Of a DNA stretch of 64,000 nucleotides, positions 52,539-63,827 are shown in pieces. This DNA is from Sorex araneus (taxonomy: Eukaryota; Chordata; Mammalia; Eulipotyphla; Soricidae). The notes under the pieces were generated by a model, which was given only the letters and a program-made list of their open reading frames with translations, was not told where the DNA came from and ran no database searches. Numbering within the stretch: the stretch's first letter is position 1; each line of letters starts with the position of its first letter. Position numbers and translations under genes: made by a program. Location: contig NC_073305.1 in NCBI RefSeq assembly GCF_027595985.1, positions 87,290,626-87,354,625 on the forward strand, in the 5' to 3' direction.

Positions 52539-53556
52539 CCTCTTTTTCCAAGGTGCGGGGCTGTCTGAACACGAAGCTGAGAGCTCTCACCCAGCCACGG
52601 TGCCAGCAACTCCTGCAGGCGGGCAATGGGCGCAGACTGGGTGCCTTCCATCAGAAGCGATGGTGGCCCAAGTTGCTGCTGGCGCTCTGGGAGAGAAATG
52701 GAGGGGCCGTGTGGTCCGGGTCACCGATGGCGGGAACAATACGTGAGGTTTCCCCATGGAGCAGCGGGTCCTGACCCACGGCTGGCTCCGACTGCTGCTC
52801 AGTAAGGACCTTCCTGTTAGAGACCGCAAGACCGGGAAAGGAAGCACAAATCTGTGCATGGTTGCGCTGTGGATGCCAACCCAGTCATGGTGAAGAAAGG
52901 GGAGAGGGATACAGACTCCTGGGCTCACTGACACCACTGCGCCTCGGCGTCCGGGGCCCAAAGGAGCTAGCAGAATCCACAAACTTTTCAGTCCTTCTAA
53001 AGATGATGATGATTTGGGGCTGGAGTGATAGCACAGCGGGTAGGGCGTTTGCCCTGCACGCAGCAGACCCAGGTTCGATTCCCAGCATCTCATGTAGTCC
53101 CCCGAGCACCACTAGGAGTAATTCCTAAGTGCAGAGCTAGGAGTAACCCCTGTGCATCACCAGGTATGACCCAAAAAGCAAATTAAAATAAAATAAAATA
53201 AAATAAAGAAGATGATGCCCACCGGTATGTTGTGAAGAAGCCCCTAAATGAAGCAGGTAAGAAACCTAGGGCCAAAGCACCCAAGATTCAGCGTCTTGTT
53301 ATTCTGTGTGTTCTGTGGCACCGGCGCCAATGCCAGCGTAGTGCACCAAAGAAGCCGCGGCCAAGACAACCAGGCAGAGGCTACAGAGTGTGCTGGGCTC
53401 ATGGCGAAGAGAATGGAGGAGGCAAGGGAGAAATCCCAGGAGCAGATCGCCCAGAGACGGAGGCTGTCCTCTGGGAGAACTTCTACCTCGAAGTCTGAAT
53501 CCAGCCCGAAACGAGTATTCTGTGCAGCGAAGAAATAAGAGCAGACCTCAAAAACA
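52539..53556 (+). pseudogene. RPS6: Processed pseudogene of RPS6 (40S ribosomal protein S6), split by a SINE
   Basis: An intronless copy of RPS6 mRNA. It starts with a pyrimidine-rich 5'TOP-like tract at 52539, has ACG in place of the start codon at 52571, and keeps recognisable pieces of the protein: LGEKWRGRVVRV, the nucleotide match to [27 protein letters not shown], then [20 protein letters not shown] near the C terminus. It ends with a decayed 3' UTR and the A-rich 'cctcaaaaacaaagg' near 53549. Frameshifts, stops and the SINE at 53012-53204 make it non-coding. Both SINE flanks match the parent motif AAAGAAGATGATG, so the SINE came later. The parent gene is elsewhere; no introns survive, which shows retrotransposition. 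Confidence 0.93.
53012..53204 (+). mobile_element. Shrew-type SINE inside the RPS6 pseudogene
   Basis: Flanked by 'aaagatgatgatg' (52999-53011) and 'aaagaagatgatg' (53205-53217); the tail is an (AAAAT)n run at 53182-53204. Confidence 0.94.
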
Positions 53557-54990
53557 AAGGTGGGGGGCAGGGAGAGGATAAAGTCCAGCCTTGGCCAGAG
53601 CAGCTAAGCTGGGCCCCACCCTGCCTGTGTCCCCCACGATGACTTCCAAGGGCGCTGCACCTGGGGACAGGAGGAAGGTGTTCCCTGGAGACCACATCCT
53701 TCCTGCTGGCTGCTGTGGCATTCAAGTCGGGATCCCCCTCTGCTCCCCGTCTCTCCAGACTTAGGGCCACACCCCTCCTTAATGACCTGCTCTCTTGGCT
53801 GCAGGGCCCTGCAGGGTCCTCCTGACCCCCTAAGACCCCCACCCCGTGTCTTCTCTTCCTCGTCTACACGGCTTGAACAACAACCGTCAGCAACAGAACC
53901 CTGCCAATCCGAATCCTCTCCCCATCACACACACTGGGGGCAGCCGCGGGCTGCAGGTGAGGGAGCAAGCGAGCATCCCTTCCAGAGCAGCAGAGAAGCT
54001 CCGCCTCAGGCTGCCGCACCCACCCTCTGCCTGCCCTCCTGGTGCCAGGGGTGCTTTGGGGAGAATCCCTGGGAGCACCCGTGGGCGGGGCAAGGACTCA
54101 GTCACAGAGTCCCCAGCCCCGCAGACACCAACTCAGAAAGATCCATAGAAAGATCCGTTCCCCTCTGGTGTTTTTCACAGAAGGGGGAGGTGGGGTGGGC
54201 CTGGAGAGGGCCGGTATGGGAGCATGCAGGAAGAGAGGAGGGTAAGTCTACAAACGAGTGGGCCACTTATCTCGGCACTGTCTTTCTACCTTTCCTGAGT
54301 CGCAGGGGCAAGTTGTCTGCCAAGCATGCCCCTGCCCCCGCCCCGTGTAAACACTCCGGCACCAGCTGGGGTTTGGAATCTGCTGAGATGCTGCCAGCTG
54401 GCAGCCTGGGGCTGGGCGGGATTAAAGGAATTCGAGATGAGCAGGGACGGGACGGGGAGCAGCAGCCTGGCCTGCAGAAGCGGGGTCTGCAGGGGTCAGC
54501 ACAGGACTGCCCAGGGGACCCTCTGGGCCTAGGTGGGTAGGAAACCCGGGAGGGAAAAAAATTTAAAAGGTGTGGGGGCGGGGGGGATTTCCTGATGCCC
54601 CGGCACCACACCCCACACAAATGGCCCGAGGATGTTATATTCATTTATTTTTTTTTCTTTTTCCCCTTTTCATAAAACGGCCCTCTTTGTCCCCAGCTGG
54701 CTCCCGCTCCCGCCCCCCGCCCCCTGAGCCAATTACACACAGGCCTTTGAAAGGCTCACAGCTGGCCGCTCTGCAGGCCCAGCCATCAGGATCAGACAGC
54801 ACAGCATCCCGCAACACCCAGTCCCCCCAGCCATCCTGGGGACCTTAGCACGGAAACCAGGGCCACGTGCTGACAAGCAGGCCCGGGGCCACATCCTGGC
54901 TCCCAAGCTGCCATGGGAGAGGGCACAAGAGCCGGGTAAGGGGTGGGAGGGGGAGAAGGGGGAGCGACAGTCACCCAGGCCTCCAGTCTG

Positions 54991-55023
54991 AGAGAGAGAG
55001 GGAGAGGGAGAGAGGGAGAGGGA

Positions 55024-55064
<41 letters not shown>
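54991..55064. repeat. (GA)n/(GGGA)n microsatellite
   Basis: GAGGGA units followed by a pure GA run. Confidence 0.96.
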
Positions 55065-55068
<4 letters not shown>

Positions 55069-55840
55069 GGGCTCCCTGCAGTCCCCAGAAAGCCCAGAGG
55101 GCGAGGATTCCAAGGACAGCCATGGAAGCAGCCAGCAGGCCACCATTCAGGGTGAGGGCAATGGGGATGAAGGCGACTATAGTGAGATGAGTGAAGGGGG
55201 TGAGTGGGTGGCCACCCGGCACGCTCTGAAGCACCTTGCGGCCCCTCTGGGGACACAGATGCCACCTATGGCGCACAATCAGGACAAGCACGCAGGGGCG
55301 TGCAGGGGGGTGGGCAGGGCACCCACCTCCAGAGCTAGGGTTCAGCTCACGCCCCGTTCTCCTAAAGGGTGGCCCCCAAGTCCCTCGGCGAGGATCCCGC
55401 CTGGGGCTTCTGGGGTGGGCATGCAGGTGTTTTCTTGCTCCCCAGGGGTCCTCCTCCAGGGGTCACCTCACCTCGAGGGACGCTCAAACCTACTCACCTG
55501 CCCCCACCTCTCCAGGAGATCTGCCTCCCGCCTCTGCATGGGACGCCACCCACCCATTCAGCTGCCGACCCACCATCGAACCTGGTACCTGGATCCCACG
55601 AGCCGGTGCCCGGGCGACATCCCTGTGTGCCAGGCTGTGGTCTGGGACCCCCCCTCCACCCCACACTGCTAGTTGGGCCTTTCCCCTGGGGATGGTATGA
55701 AACCCATTCCTTCGAGAGCCTCACCCCCTCTTCTCTCGGCAGTCTGCACGCGAGGCCTCTGGCCAGACTACTGGTGCAGGACCCCACCTTCCTCCCCACT
55801 CCCACTCTCCCCAACAGAACCACCAAGCTGTGACACTTTA

Positions 55841-55892
55841 TTATTTTTTTGGGGGGGTCACACCCGGCGATGCTCTCCTTCTAGCCCCACCC
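55841..55892 (-). mobile_element. 52-bp SINE tail insertion with target-site duplication
   Basis: Only the extreme SINE 3' end ('ggtcacacccggcgatgctc') and a few further bases are present, yet it is bounded by exact 'gtgacacttta' at 55830-55840 and 55893-55903. Confidence 0.85.
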
Positions 55893-56414
55893 GTGACACT
55901 TTAAATCAGACTCCCCCACCCCCACCCTGCCATTCTCCCACCTGCCTGCAGGATAGGGGCTAACTCCTTCACCGGACATTCCAGAGGGACCTTCCCTCGC
56001 CAGCCTGGTTCCTCACTCTCCCAGATGAGCTCCAACAGACTGCCCCAGGTGTACCAGAGGCTATTCTAGAACATCATCTATGAGAAACACTCTGTGGCGA
56101 ACAGGTACAGGCATCCAAGACTCACTTCAGCTATGCCAGAGGGCCTGAAAAGGGTCCTTATTGTCTGGTAGTTCCGGAGCCTGTCGGGGGCCCAGGAGGT
56201 CTGGGGAGCATTAGACCTGATCTCTTTCTCCTCCTTCTCTGCCCAGGACTGCAGCCCTTGGCCCATCTTCCCTCTAGCCTCACCTCCCAGGATGCTTTCT
56301 CCCCTCCTGCAGGGCGGCACCCTTCCCTCCCTTCCTGAAGTAGCCACTCCCCTTCAAGAGGCAAAAGTGCAGAACAGTTTATGAGTCTGAATTTTATTAT
56401 GGGTCCTTTTTTTC

Positions 56415-56568
56415 GAGGGGGGACAGTGCGGAAGCAACCCTGCGGTACTCAAGGCTTGCTCCTGGCTCTGTGCTCAGGGACTACTTCTGGCGGTGTTCAG
56501 GGACTGAACCAGGATTGGCCACATGCCAGGCAAAAAGCCTTAACCCCTGTGCTATCTCTGGGCTCTGA
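56415..56568 (-). mobile_element. SINE, diverged, reverse
   Basis: 'gctcctggctctgtgctcag' to 'ctgtgctatctctgggctct'; the stretch around the B-box is shortened. Confidence 0.8.
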
Positions 56569-56660
56569 CGCCGAACACCCTATGCTCGACTCCCGATACC
56601 CCCCTCCCTCACTCCAGCAAGGAGCTATTTCTTGTGCAGAATCAATTTCACACTGAGGAG

Positions 56661-56886
56661 TCTGGGGCCAGAGCGAAAGGACAACGGGGAGGGAGTTTGC
56701 CTTTCACCCGGCCAATCGAGGGGCCGACCTGGGGTGGATCCCTGGCATCCCATATGGTCCCCCCGAGCACCACCAGAAGTGGCTCCTGAGCACAGAGCCA
56801 GGAGTAATCCCTGACCATCGCCAGGTGTGACCCAAAGACCCAAAACAAACAAACAAACAACAACAACAACCAAAAAAAAAAACCAA
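56661..56886 (+). mobile_element. Shrew-type SINE with a long CAA-rich tail
   Basis: Flanked by 'cactgaggag' at 56651-56660 and 56887-56896. Extra bases in the B-box region ('aatcgaggggccgacctggg'). Confidence 0.9.
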
Positions 56887-56931
56887 CACTGAGGAGATCA
56901 ATGGGATTGGAGGGTGAAGTTGAACACCAGA

Positions 56932-57062
56932 GAACTGGAGCAATAGCACAGTGGGAAGGGCCCATGCCCTGCACACAGCTGACCTGGATTCAATTCTCGG
57001 CACCACATATGGTCCCTGAGCACAGAGCCAGAAGCACATTCAAACACCACCCTGCAATCAAC
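56932..57062 (+). mobile_element. SINE with body deletion
   Basis: 'ctggagcaatagcacagtgg', B-box 'gattcaattctcgg', body jumps from 'atggtccctgagcacagagc'. Confidence 0.83.
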
Positions 57063-57999
57063 CAAAATAAATAATTCTTTTTTTTTAAGAAAAAAAAAAA
57101 AGAAGCCTAGTACCAGGCTTGGCATATCATGGGTATCCAGTAAGTGACAACTACTTCTTATTTCTTCTTGTTTTATCGGGATTCTGTCACTATCCCCTTC
57201 CAGATGGGTACTGCCAGGAATCCCTAAGGGCCTGTGCCTCGCCTCCTTCCCCTCTACAGAAGCCATGTGTCAGGAGGCTCAGCTGCCAGGGCTTCCCCTG
57301 GGCACAGAGCCGGTCCCGCACAGCGCAGCCTCCGTGGGGCCGCCAGGCTGTGGGGGTCCGAGCCCCTCTATTTGAAGGGCCTGCCCTGTCCTCCACCCAC
57401 CGTACTCCATCTGCTTCTGACACTCCCTGAAGGAGGCCGGGGCACGCCAGAGGTGTCAGCCAGAGGCAGAGCAGGTGGGCGCTGGGCACGAGAGGGCCGC
57501 TGGTGCCTGACCTCCGAGCCCCTGGCCACAGCTTCTCCTTGACACTTCCCTTTCCACCGCAGCCCCCTTCACCGTGCTATCTTCAGTTACTATGTGGAAT
57601 GGAGAGGTTTCACTTCCACATCTAGTCAATTCTGGTTTGCATTTTCCTGGATGCTTCTCTGAACAAGCTTCTCTCAGTGCTTTCGGGACACCTCATTTGA
57701 CCCTCTGCGGAAGGCTTCTGAAAAAAGCAAAGCTTTTATTTATAGCAGGTGGGAATGACGGCGTTCGGGTCAGGGGGACAGGCTTATCGCCACCACCGCA
57801 GCCCCAGCCTGCTCTCTGAGTATTTCTCAGGCTCCAGCTCCATCTGGCCATCCACTGCACCCCCACCCACTGCCCACACACACCCCAACCTCCACGTCAG
57901 GCCTCAGACTCTCTCCCTCCCTCTCTCTATTTGCTCACTAAGCAAAGGACTCGGTACTGACTCAAATGCAACATCTTCAACACAGACACAGAGCCAGGG

Positions 58000-58106
58000 A
58001 GAGGTTGATGAGCTGAGTGTGGATTTCCCATGTGGGTGGCTGGGGTACAACCCTAGGAACCACACGGGCTCCTCAGCACCACCAGCTGTGACCCCAAAAC
58101 CAGAAA
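58000..58106 (+). mobile_element. SINE remnant
   Basis: 'gtgggtggctggggtacaac' and 'ctcagcaccaccagctgtga'; weak head. Confidence 0.5.
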
Positions 58107-58166
58107 CAGAATTTAAAAACAAAACAGCTTTAATGTGCCTTTTATAATCATCAAAACAGTGTTTAG

Positions 58167-58347
58167 GGGCTGGAGCGATAGCACAGTGGGTGTTTACCTT
58201 GCACTTGGCTGACCCGGGCTCAATTCCCAGCATCCTATATGGTCCCCCGAGCACCACCAGGAGTAATTCCTGAGTGCACAGTCAGTAGTAAGTAATGCAC
58301 AGCGCCCTGTGCATCGTTGGGTGTGACCCAAAAAGAAAAAAAAAAGT
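58167..58347 (+). mobile_element. Shrew-type SINE with small indels
   Basis: Head lacks about 8 bp ('cacagtgggtgtttaccttg') and the body has an inserted 'agtaagtaatgcacagcg' stretch. Confidence 0.92.
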
Positions 58348-58371
58348 TTAATTAAAACTATATATGATGTA

Positions 58372-58554
58372 GGGGGGCCGGAGCGATAGCACAGCGGGTA
58401 GGGCGTTTGCCTTGCACGCGGCCGACCCGGGTTCGATCCCCGGCATCCCATATGGTCCCCCAAGCACTGCCAGGAGTAATTCCTGAGTGCAAAGCCAGGA
58501 GTAACCCATGAGCATCGCTGGGTGTGACCCAAAAAGAAAAAAAAAAAAAACAAC
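58372..58554 (+). mobile_element. Shrew-type SINE, closest to consensus, 14-bp duplication
   Basis: Exact 'ctatatatgatgta' at 58358-58371 and 58555-58568 and a 14-A tail. Likely among the youngest insertions here. Confidence 0.96.
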
Positions 58555-58730
58555 CTATATATGATGTAAATCATGGTATCTTAGTAAAATGGAGGAAATA
58601 CGTATATATGTGTATATACATATATATAAGTAGATGAATATGTTACTTACAATTCTGCACCAAAAAACCACCAATTATATGGACAATTATCTGCATAGAA
58701 ACACTTTTATAAAAATAAAACAATTTTAGG

Positions 58731-58890
58731 AGGCAGAGAAATAATACAACAGGCATCATATTTGCCTTGAGCTTGGCCAACCCAGGTTTGATCCCTGGCA
58801 CTATTATATGATTCCCTGAACCCTGCCAGGAGTGATCCCTGAGCAGTCAGGAGTAAGCCCTGAGCACCACCAAGTGTGCTCCCCAAAAAA
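58731..58890 (+). mobile_element. SINE, diverged
   Basis: 'gcagagaaataatacaacag' head, B-box 'ggtttgatccc', end 'caccaagtgtgctccccaaa'. Confidence 0.82.
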
Positions 58891-59297
58891 CATATTTTAA
58901 ATAATGAAACAACTTTAAACTCAGGCAAAAACATAGCACTCTGTAACCTAATTTTAAAAACCACACAAAACCAAGCTTTCTGGACATCAGTTTATGACTG
59001 CATAATTAGTTGTATCCCCGTATTTTTTTAAACAAATGTTACTGATTTACTAGCAGCTTACAGTACTCCCATATTGGGGCTGTACAGCTTCCGACCTCTG
59101 TAAGTGCACTCACTGACCTCGTACAAGACATTTAGAAGTCTCTTACAAATTGCAATACCTCAAAATATTTGGAAATACTACAGAGGAGAACAGGTCAGAA
59201 TCCGGTTTATTCCTTTTGATCATAATCAGGGACAATAATAGCACCCAGGCATAAGATCAGAGTAGAAGTTAGATCAAGTGTGCTAATAAAAATGATG

Positions 59298-59430
59298 CTC
59301 AGGGCTGAGCATCAGAGATGTCCAGAGATCTGGAGTGTATACTTTGCAGGAACCCCGGGTTCGATCCCTGGCACCGCATGGTCCTCCCACTGCAAGGACT
59401 TCTGGGAGTGACCCCCACACACAAGGCATT
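59298..59430 (+). mobile_element. Older SINE
   Basis: Strong B-box 'gggttcgatccctggcaccg' after a degraded head; end 'gggagtgacccccacacaca'. Confidence 0.68.
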
Positions 59431-59724
59431 CACACAGTGAAATAAGCTCAACAAAAATATTTCGTAAAATGTAAACTTTCCATTATTTTAAAAAAATGTG
59501 GTGATAAGTCATGCTTGAAAAGAAAATATTCCAAGAGGCTGACCTCTACTTCATGTCACCTCCCTGTTTCCTTCTGTGCGTGGGAAGGGAGACTGTAGCA
59601 CAAGGCGAGAGACTGGGGTTTCACAGAGGGAAGCACGGGCAGGGAACTCAAGCTCAGCGCCCGCCAAGGAGAAGCCCCCAGAACGGACACAGCCTGCACA
59701 TTTTTCCTTTCTGGCAGGGAAGAG

Positions 59725-59842
59725 TGTGTCTGGGTCCTACCCGGGGCTACTCTTGGTTCTGTGCTCACAGGATCACGTGGGGCTGGAGATGGAGCCTGGG
59801 TGTTCTGCAAGCACAGCACCAGCCTGTTGCTCTCTCTGAGAG
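59725..59842 (-). mobile_element. Older SINE remnant, reverse
   Basis: 'gctactcttggttctgtgct' then 'ctggagatggagcctgggtg' and 'ttgctctctctgagaggccc'. Confidence 0.6.
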
Positions 59843-59908
59843 GCCCAAATGTCGCATTTCCTGATGGACCGGGTGGCCTGGACAGCAGTGCCTGAGTCTA
59901 AGTGGGCT

Positions 59909-60097
59909 GCTGGGCTGGAGCAATAGTACAGCAGGTAGGGGTTTGCCTTGCACCGGTTGACCCGGTTGACCTGGGTTCGATCCCCGGCACCCCATATGGT
60001 CCCTCAAGTACCACGTGAGTAATTAAGGAGTGCAGAGGTTGGAATGACCTCTGAACATCACAGGATAGGGCCCCAAAACCAACCAAACAAACAAAAT
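59909..60097 (+). mobile_element. Shrew-type SINE, diverged 3' half
   Basis: 'ctggagcaatagtacagcag' with a local duplication of 'gttgacc' before the B-box 'ggttcgatccc'. Confidence 0.87.
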
Positions 60098-60103
60098 GGG
60101 TAT

Positions 60104-60212
60104 CTGGGCTGGAATGGCTGCACCAGAGTGAACAGATCAGACAGAATTGTACTGGTGGGGGATGGAACCCGGGTCCTCAGGCATGCGCAGTGCACATGCC
60201 AAATGCAGCCCC
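60104..60212 (-). mobile_element. Older SINE remnant, reverse
   Basis: 'gggggatggaacccgggtcc' (B-box complement) and 'gtgcacatgccaaatgcagc'. Confidence 0.45.
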
Positions 60213-61370
60213 AACGCCACAGGAAAAGAGCAGCCGTGGAACTGACATTCAGGAATCTCTCACACGGGGCCTCCTGTGCCTGAGAGAGCTGTGCCCACAG
60301 CACTGGGAGCACGCCATCCCTCCCCGGGCTCAGGAAGGTGGCCCAATTACCTTCACTCCCATTTTCCAGATAAGAAAACTGGGATACAATCAAGTCACTT
60401 TATCAGGTCGGCGAGGCAGGTTCCCATGGTGCGAATCAGGCAATGAGGATGCATGCAAAAGCTGCTCTCCCGACCTGGACACAACCTGGCACCCATGAAT
60501 CCAGCATAAAGGTCCATATCTTGGGAGGGCTCAGACAACTGCGCCTGAATACCTACCAATCTATTTTTCAGGGCGGGGCCGCCTGCCAGTGAATCATCAC
60601 AATAAACCTCCTTCTCTATACGGAGCTCTCTGGACCGTACAAGAATGCCACGACTGTCTCTCATGCTCCAGGGGTTTCCATGGCAACACACAAACCCCAA
60701 AGCAACCTGAAGCCAGGCCTCTGCAAGCTGCTGGGTTTTCCACAGGGCCGTTGTCTGAGACTCTGGCCACGTCACCAGGGGCAGTTAGGAGAACCAAAAT
60801 GGAAGAGGCACCGAGGAGTGACAGAGGCATCGTTCCTGGACGGAGCTGGGCTTGCGGGCTGTGGGACAGTGTGCTTAGCTGCATCAGGACGGGCCGAAGG
60901 TCGAGGTCGACTGTATTTGGGCAAACCATCTATTGGAGGTTTGGTGGAGGCTCTGGATGGGGCGGCACCCTCTCCCTCTCTGCCCTGCCCAGGTCACTCG
61001 GGCCTGGAGAGACACTGGGCTCTCACATGGGAGAAACCACTGTTCCCTCCCCCCAGAGGGTGTGGGGGTGAGGGAATGCCAGCAAAGGGCCCGAGGGAAG
61101 CCCAGTGCAGGAACCTTGGGCACTGGGTGGGAACAGGGCGAGGGGAGAGCCTCATGATGTGACCCCCACTGAACCAGGACACAGGTCCTCTCGGCCTGAG
61201 CAGAGAGTGTAACGGGATCAACTAAATACACATACTCTCAAATGTTTGCAGAATCCACTGAAATGAGTTCTGGGGAACTGGTTGCACAATCAGGGGAGCT
61301 GGCTTTGCACTGCTGAATCAGACACTTAACAAATAATTAAGACAAGTGCTTGGGGGGTGTGTTTTGGGGG

Positions 61371-61552
61371 GTGGGGACAGAGAGCTAGTACAGCGGGAAG
61401 GGCACTTGCCTCACAGGTAGTCGACCCAGGTTCAATCCCTGGCATCCCGTACGGTTCCCCGAGCCCACCAGAAGTGATCCCTGAGCATCGATAGATAGAG
61501 CCTGGGTGCTTTTCATGTTTTGGTGTGGTCCATAAACAAAAAGCAAACATGA
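61371..61552 (+). mobile_element. Shrew-type SINE, diverged 3' half
   Basis: Head 'agctagtacagcgggaaggg', B-box 'ggttcaatccc'; the end differs from consensus after 'gatccctgagcatcg'. Confidence 0.85.
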
Positions 61553-61561
61553 ACAGTACTT

Positions 61562-61626
61562 TGGGATTTGGGTGCAGTACCAAGAACTGGATCCAGGGCC
61601 TCTCCTACTGAGCCACATTCCCGGCC
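61562..61626 (-). mobile_element. SINE head fragment, reverse
   Basis: 'agaactggatccagggcctc' and 'ctactgagccacattcccgg' look like a reversed B-box and head. Confidence 0.45.
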
Positions 61627-62002
61627 CAAGACAGTAACTTTTATGCTGTACATATTTTGCCACATACAAGCAGGGGTGGGGAGGGTGCAATATGTATTAC
61701 AGGAAAAAGAAATGGGAAGGGGAGGAGAATCATCACTTCTATTATTTGGTGCATGAAATTGAGTGGAGTGTGGGCTGAATCATCTAAGCTTAAGGAGAAA
61801 GGGGGGGAGGGGGCTTAAGGAGGAAACCGATCAACACTGAATCATGATTTCCTGAAACAAGGCCATAAACAGCAAGTGTGGGGCTCAGTCCATTGCTCCA
61901 GGCGTCCTAAGGGAGGAAGAATCAATACCGCATGTAGGACGTCAGAGTCGCAGTCCCCATTCCATCCAGGAAACCCTACCCCACTTGCCCCAACCAATCC
62001 CA

Positions 62003-62241
62003 ACCAATGTAATCTACACTCACACACTCCAACCCCCAAAGTACTCTACACTCACACACTCCAACCCCAACCAATATACTCCACACTCACATACTCCATC
62101 CCCCAATGCACTCTACACCCACACACTCAACCCCAACCAACATACTCTACACTCACACACTCCAACTATAACCAATGTTCTCCACACTCACACACTCCAG
62201 CCCCAACCAATGTACTCTATACTCGTACACTCCAGCCCCAG
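62003..62241. repeat. Minisatellite, seven units of 32-36 bp
   Basis: Each unit reads roughly 'ccaatgtactctacactcac' then 'acactccaacccc'. Units differ by a few substitutions and small indels. An L1 fragment follows directly at 62274. Confidence 0.92.
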
Positions 62242-62273
62242 GGCTGATGTACTTCTCCTTTAAAAAAGGGGGC

Positions 62274-62479
62274 AACTGCCACAGAGGTCAGGTGGTGTGG
62301 GGGGAATGGATGGCGGGGAGGTGGGGAGGGAGGGATACTGGGATCATCGGTGGTGGAGACTGGGCACTGGTGGAGGGATGGGTACTCCAGCACTGTATGA
62401 CTGAAACACAAGCACAAAAGTTTGTAAGTCTGTAACTGTACCTCATGGTGATTTACTAATAAAAACTTTTTTAATAAAT
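62274..62479 (+). mobile_element. Very short L1 3' end with target-site duplication
   Basis: About 206 bp of L1 3' UTR ending 'aacttttttaataaataaaa', bounded by 'aaaaaagggggc' at 62262-62273 and 62480-62491. Confidence 0.83.
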
Positions 62480-62599
62480 AAAAAAGGGGGCGAGTGAAAG
62501 CTGCTCAGGAACCACCCTTTGCCCCATACAACATAGTGGCAGGAGGCATTATTAAATTCTACTTGAAAAGGTGTGAGAAATGCTGGGTGCTACTTAATT

Positions 62600-63212
62600 T
62601 TTTTTAAGCTCATACATACATTATTTGGGGGAATATTACTTAATGATGAAGAATGAACCATTAATGTATGCTACAAAATGGACAGATCTTAGATACATGC
62701 TAGGTGGGGTTGGGGAGACAGCTCAAAGAGCTTGAACACATGCTCTGCAGGTGGAAGACCCAGGTCCAATCCCCAGCACCACACAGTCACCCCCAAGGAG
62801 AGTCAAGAGTAGTCCAGGTCTGGTTCCCCAAAGAAACAAACAAACATGGTAAGTGAACGAAGACAATCACAAAAAGGCCATAGATTACATAAGACCACGT
62901 GCAAGAAATGTCCAGATTAGGCAGAACCAAGGAGGCAGAAGTAGATGACTCAGGACGGGGGAGGGTATGGTAGAAATGTGCTGGGTCAGAGAACAGTGAC
63001 AGCTACAGACCGCAGTGAACACATCTGACAATCACTGACTAGGCGCTGCTGGGCGGGGGCCCCTATCCAGAGCCGAGACGCACAACAAGTACCATTTAGG
63101 TCTGTGTAAGTACACTCTACAATGATTACATAAAAACAATGAATTTCTCAGAACGCATCCCCATCATTAAGCAGGGTTACAGAAACTATATCTCAATTAA
63201 ATGTGCAAATTG
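62600..63212 (+). mobile_element. Ancient L1 (L1MA/L1MB-like) 3' end, interrupted by SINEs
   Basis: 'ggaatattacttaatgatga', 'atgctacaaaatggacagat', 'aagaaatgtccagattaggc' and 'tatatctcaattaaatgt' follow, in order, the 3' end of mammal-wide old L1 elements. One SINE (62705-62848) splits it and another (63213-63395) sits at its end. Confidence 0.75.
62705..62848 (+). mobile_element. SINE of the older subfamily, inside an ancient L1
   Basis: 'ggagacagctcaaagagctt' head, 'gacccaggtccaatccccag', tail of CAAA units. It splits the L1 between 'atacatgctaggt' and 'ggtaagtgaacg'. Confidence 0.83.
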
Positions 63213-63395
63213 TGGGCTGGAGCAACAGAACAAGAGGTAGGGCGGTTGCCTTGTAAGAGGCTGATACAGAGTTTGAACCCTAGCACCCATCATGGTCCCC
63301 CGAACTCACCAGAAATGATCCCTGAGCACTGTCAAGTGTGACCCCAAAACAAAGCAACAAAAAAAAAAAACTAAAAGTAGAAAAATAATGTTTTA
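63213..63395 (+). mobile_element. Shrew-type SINE at the end of an ancient L1
   Basis: Duplicated 'aaatgtgcaaattg' at 63199-63212 and 63396-63409; those bases come from the old L1. Confidence 0.92.
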
Positions 63396-63827
63396 AAATG
63401 TGCAAATTGCTTATTAACTGGTACTACCAACAGGACAGCTGTTGAAAACTTGGACACCTGAGACAGAAGCAAGTCTCCTGATCAGGCAAAGAAGAGCTTT
63501 CCAGAAAAACAGGGCTTGTGGCCGAGCAAAAAGCAGAAGAGTGTCCTGAGGGGGGAAATGTGTCTGAGGGGCCAGAGAGAGAAAAATACAGGGACGTGAT
63601 AGGTGAAGTAACCAACAGGGAAGAGCTGCATGACCCAAAAGCACCCAACAGTGCAATTTCTGAAATCTGACAAGTCACTGGTCCTGTTTTATGTTCGGGT
63701 ACTGTGCTGGACCCTGAGAAGCGGGGAGTAACATACTGCTTTTGGTGTGTCTCTATTTTCATGGCCATGTGCTACACAGCCGGTGGCAGATAGAACCCTT
63801 ACTTTGAACCTGATATTTAAAAAGGAC

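Noticed and set aside
61985-62263. Thr-His-Ser-Asn-Pro repeat peptide
   Set aside because: It is a frame of the 32-36 bp minisatellite; no start context or conservation supports it.
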